A DNA stretch of 7,499 nucleotides from Bacteroidales bacterium. GTDB taxonomy: Bacteria > Bacteroidota > Bacteroidia > Bacteroidales > VadinHA17. Positions 5,701-7,499 of this stretch are shown one piece after another (position 1 is the stretch's first letter; every line of letters starts with the position of its first letter). The notes beneath the pieces were generated by a model, which made no database searches, was not told the DNA's origin, and worked only from the letters and a program-made list of their open reading frames with translations. Both the position numbers and the translations under genes were made by a program. The stretch is taken from the NCBI GenBank assembly GCA_012514255.1, contig JAAZAP010000260.1, positions 1 through 7,499 on the forward strand, in the 5' to 3' direction.

Positions 5701-7499
5701 ACCTCTGCTGAAAGAGGTGCTCCGTCATCATACTGCGGACGGCGCGTCCTGATCGGGTTTCTCACTCCCACCATCACAACCCTCACGTTGCTGAGATTGG
5801 GATTGCCGCTGACGGAGATGCGCGCCCTGCCTGACTGGATGGAATAGATGTCTCCTTCGCTGATGGATGAATTCGGCTGACGCATGGCGGCATCGCGGGC
5901 CTGCTTCGCGTCAAGCAACAATGAAAGATCTATGTCTATCTTGTTTTCAGAGGGCCAGACAATAGCCCTCTGTTCCTCTATGTCATTGTTATACCGGCCA
6001 TAGGGGGTCAGCTTCAGGGGGATCTCATATTCATAGAAATTGCCCCGGTAGTCTGATCCCAGCCTGACAAAGACCGTGACCTCATCATCATCAAGCGGCT
6101 CGCCTATGAGCGCCTCGGCATGCACCTCCATCTTCAGCCGCCTGTACTGCCTCATGTCCAGCGTGACTGTCTTATACGTGGCGCGGGCATCACCATCAGC
6201 CAGCTCACGCACGCGAAGGACCATTGACTGCTCATTGAGCTGCCTCAGTGCCGGGTTGGCGGGGTCAATGACACGGTCAAAGCCTGGGGGAAGGACATAG
6301 TTAACAGGCTCTTTGCCGGCGTTCTCCTCAATGCTCACCGAGCTGATCTCAAATGTACCATCATCCTCTTCAGGGATAGTTATGCGCTCTCCGCCCTCAA
6401 AGAAGGTGAGATTGTATTTCCGCCACTCTGACCTCACAAGCTCAAGGCGTGCAAAACGCATAATGACCTGCTCGTCAAAATTGCGCATGAACATGCGCAG
6501 GAAACGTATCGACTTGAAATCACGTATTGATCCTATCCGCCTCTCATAATCGGTGACAGGGATCTTGAACTGGTACCACCTGACAGGCGACTTCTCCCCG
6601 TTGGCAAAGGTTGCAGTATACTCAAGCTCGTCAACTATGAAGTTTTCTCCTACAACCATATCCTCAGGCCTGAGGCTGATGTGATACTGATAGTAGCTCT
6701 CCGTCTCGCTCAGTGTGTTGTCACGGTTGATATCTTCCATGTCCGGCAGGGTGGTGCCGCTGGTGGGATAGGATTCATCCGACATTTCGGACGTGGGTGA
6801 GTTATTCTCGGTGCCATTGAACCTCTTATAGCGTTCAAGGATGCCAAGCTCCAGCCGGTCATAATCGGAGCCCCTGAAATAGTGGAAGTCATCATTTGAC
6901 GGATCATCCAGTATCTGATCCAGAACCTCGGGACTGACCACAACACCCACCTCCTGCAGGAAGCTGTCAAAGAAAGATGCTTCATCCTCGTTGCTCAGAC
7001 CGTCAAGCCCCACATCCTGGTAGCGGCGTGAGTCAATGTTATTGTCAAAGGCGTGGACCACGGCCTGCACTGTGGGCACGCGACCCCAGACTGTAGTGTC
7101 AACGTTGACCAGCAGCGGTGAGATGGGCAGCCCGTTCTCAAACTGTTTCCGTGAGTCACGCAAAATGTCCTCAGAGATGTTACCGAGGTTGAAATAGAGA
7201 TCACCACCTTCATGATCAGGGTTCTCCACGAAGGGATCCATGACCCAGAACTTTATATACTGGATGTTAGCCGATTCAAAGTCGTTCGTAAGCAGCTCGC
7301 GCATCATCCCTCCCCAGCGCGTGCGGGGCGAGTTAAGCAGTCCTCCGGCATTCATCCCTGCCGAGTAGGCACCGGGAAGTACATCAAAGTTGTACGGTCC
7401 GCGCTCCTCGGGATAGAAGGCTACATTGAGCACTGAGATGTTGGTGGGAATACCACTTGGCGATTCCTTGAACGGAAAAATCTCGGTCTCGTAGATCTC
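2784..7499 (-). CDS. sprA: T9SS outer-membrane translocon SprA (Sov), C-terminal 1571 residues (runs off the right edge)
   Basis: SprA is the giant outer-membrane barrel (36 strands in the Flavobacterium johnsoniae structure) through which T9SS cargo leaves the periplasm, assisted by PorV and a plug protein; it supports gliding and secretion of enzymes and adhesins. The frame is open to the window edge, so the GTG at 7431-7433 is internal. About 800 more N-terminal residues are expected from the F. johnsoniae protein (about 2400). Numbering from the edge, family landmarks are EIFPFKESPSG (7-17), YPEERGPYNFD (29-39), RWGGMMREL (61-69), FWVMDPF (84-90), GGDLYFNLGNISEDILRDSR (98-117), RWYQFKIP (307-314), VIMRFARLELVRSEWRKY (345-362) and VWINELRLSDF (near 600). 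The second half is long alternating, aromatic-rich strands typical of a beta barrel, ending in SNTNFGFSLRFTLVQ, the usual SprA C-terminus with a barrel-assembly-type last strand. No frameshift is seen. Sampled lines are 52-58% GC. Confidence 0.97.
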   Translation of the reverse strand, partial: EIYETEIFPFKESPSGIPTNISVLNVAFYPEERGPYNFDVLPGAYSAGMNAGGLLNSPRTRWGGMMRELLTNDFESANIQYIKFWVMDPFVENPDHEGGDLYFNLGNISEDILRDSRKQFENGLPISPLLVNVDTTVWGRVPTVQAVVHAFDNNIDSRRYQDVGLDGLSNEDEASFFDSFLQEVGVVVSPEVLDQILDDPSNDDFHYFRGSDYDRLELGILERYKRFNGTENNSPTSEMSDESYPTSGTTLPDMEDINRDNTLSETESYYQYHISLRPEDMVVGENFIVDELEYTATFANGEKSPVRWYQFKIPVTDYERRIGSIRDFKSIRFLRMFMRNFDEQVIMRFARLELVRSEWRKYNLTFFEGGERITIPEEDDGTFEISSVSIEENAGKEPVNYVLPPGFDRVIDPANPALRQLNEQSMVLRVRELADGDARATYKTVTLDMRQYRRLKMEVHAEALIGEPLDDDEVTVFVRLGSDYRGNFYEYEIPLKLTPYGRYNNDIEEQRAIVWPSENKIDIDLSLLLDAKQARDAAMRQPNSSISEGDIYSIQSGRARISVSGNPNLSNVRVVMVGVRNPIRTRRPQYDDGAPLSAEVWINELRLSDFREDGGWAANAQMQARLADLGTVNLVGQTSTPGWGSIDKNVNQRSMEQVIQYDLSSNLELGKFFPEKAGIRIPVYMGFSENRVRPQYDPLDPDIMLNDALDNLETKAERDSLLNLSEEYSRRRTLTVSNAGTTRRGEKPHAWDPANVTVSYAFNEVYNTDPTTEVDVERTYRGGIAYDFDARPKNITPFQKARIFNSPAFRLIKDFNLYLFPRHITVRTDLYRYYNEVKTRNINNPDLFIEPVFTKDFQWTRFYDIKYDITKQLKVDFTASSIARIDEPEGGVDRRRYPELFDVWRDSIMTNLGQFGRTTNYYHLLNLNYNVPINKLPLLSWVTSNARYSARYDWLAGTIFPDSLNINPGNTIKNSNNGQFTLQANLTNLYNKSKFLKEIETTTQPGARRRMSLGYEEVTHSRRGIPLRAGRARIINHNLKTRDVTVTVTASDGTIVSGKHEVVSDTRVDFTPDTDVKSASIDVKGRVEKKPGMASVIGRYAVRGLMALRNVSATYTVEQGHILPGYMPGTSLLGQQNYGGMSSPGWRFLVGLTDERFFDEAVINGWITTDTLLNNAATFSKREQINLRGNIEPFPGLRIDVTGDRRYSETISSYLRADRNGNFPDSTRNTRITGNFTISVVSWGTAFEKIPKSGEYVSETFERFRDYTAIISQRRASDRQQTDNLYDPHFDPVTGEQVTGPYASGYGITSAEVLVPAFLAAYTRRDPGKITLSSFPSMLHIMPNWRINFEGLTKFEAVRKVFNSVSLSHQYRSTYTIGSFNTSLYYDPDESGISRIRDMKSNFIPQYEINTVTINEQFSPFINIDMGWKNSLTTRIEYRKSRTVTLNLASNQVADIRNDEITIGAGYRFDDVAITLRSRTGQRALKSDLNIKLDFSIRDNKTLARKLIEEVNQPVAGQKVFTIGATADYVLSDRFNLQVYADHSMNDPFVANTFLTSNTNFGFSLRFTLVQ

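Noticed and set aside
2983..6549. Many open frames of 65-143 codons inside sprA on the plus strand and in other minus frames
   Set aside because: All lie within the SprA coding frame, which is supported by family motifs throughout; they are shadows caused by its codon composition.
7431..7433. GTG as a possible start codon of sprA
   Set aside because: The frame continues upstream to the window edge with typical SprA sequence (EIFPFKESPSG), so this is an internal valine.
1..7499. CRISPR array, tRNA, rRNA or defence system
   Set aside because: No regularly spaced repeats, no tRNA-like cloverleaf with conserved loops and no defence-related protein were found; the three-way junction at 2108-2158 lacks tRNA landmarks such as a CCA-ready acceptor or GTTC loop.

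Overview
The window looks like chromosomal DNA of a member of the Bacteroidota. The main reason is a very large sprA (sov) gene, the outer-membrane translocon of the type IX secretion system (T9SS), a system confined to that lineage. Supporting signs are start codons without Shine-Dalgarno sequences, promoter boxes of the TAnnTTTG type, and a GH31 glycosidase lipoprotein. I cannot name a genus.

Layout from right to left, because every intact gene reads on the minus strand. From the right edge to 2784 lies the C-terminal 1571 residues of SprA; its N-terminus is outside the window. After a 114-bp gap comes gcvH (2289-2669), the lipoyl carrier protein of the glycine cleavage system, complete. 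From about 2270 down to 1233 is a gene-poor stretch of roughly 1 kb made largely of debris: an insertion-sequence remnant (1795-2270) with matching terminal inverted repeats and a broken transposase, a strongly self-complementary element sitting inside that remnant (about 2062-2224), a fossil 3' end of infB on the plus strand (about 1592-1744), and an AT-rich spacer. From 1232 to the left edge is the N-terminal 410 residues of a GH31-family glycosidase lipoprotein, cut off by the window just after its likely catalytic nucleophile.

The three genes do not form one pathway. SprA carries folded T9SS cargo across the outer membrane, GcvH shuttles the aminomethyl group in glycine breakdown, and the GH31 enzyme probably cleaves alpha-linked glycosides in the cell envelope. 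sprA and gcvH may be co-transcribed, although gcvH also has a possible promoter of its own. The hairpin and T-run at the IS end just after gcvH could end that transcript. The GH31 gene has its own candidate promoter and a pair of direct repeats in its leader.

I found no convincing new multi-gene system. The material most worth a second look is in 1250-2270: the infB fossil, the IS whose two ends both form inward-reading terminator-like hairpins, the nested three-way-junction element, and the leader repeats of the GH31 gene.
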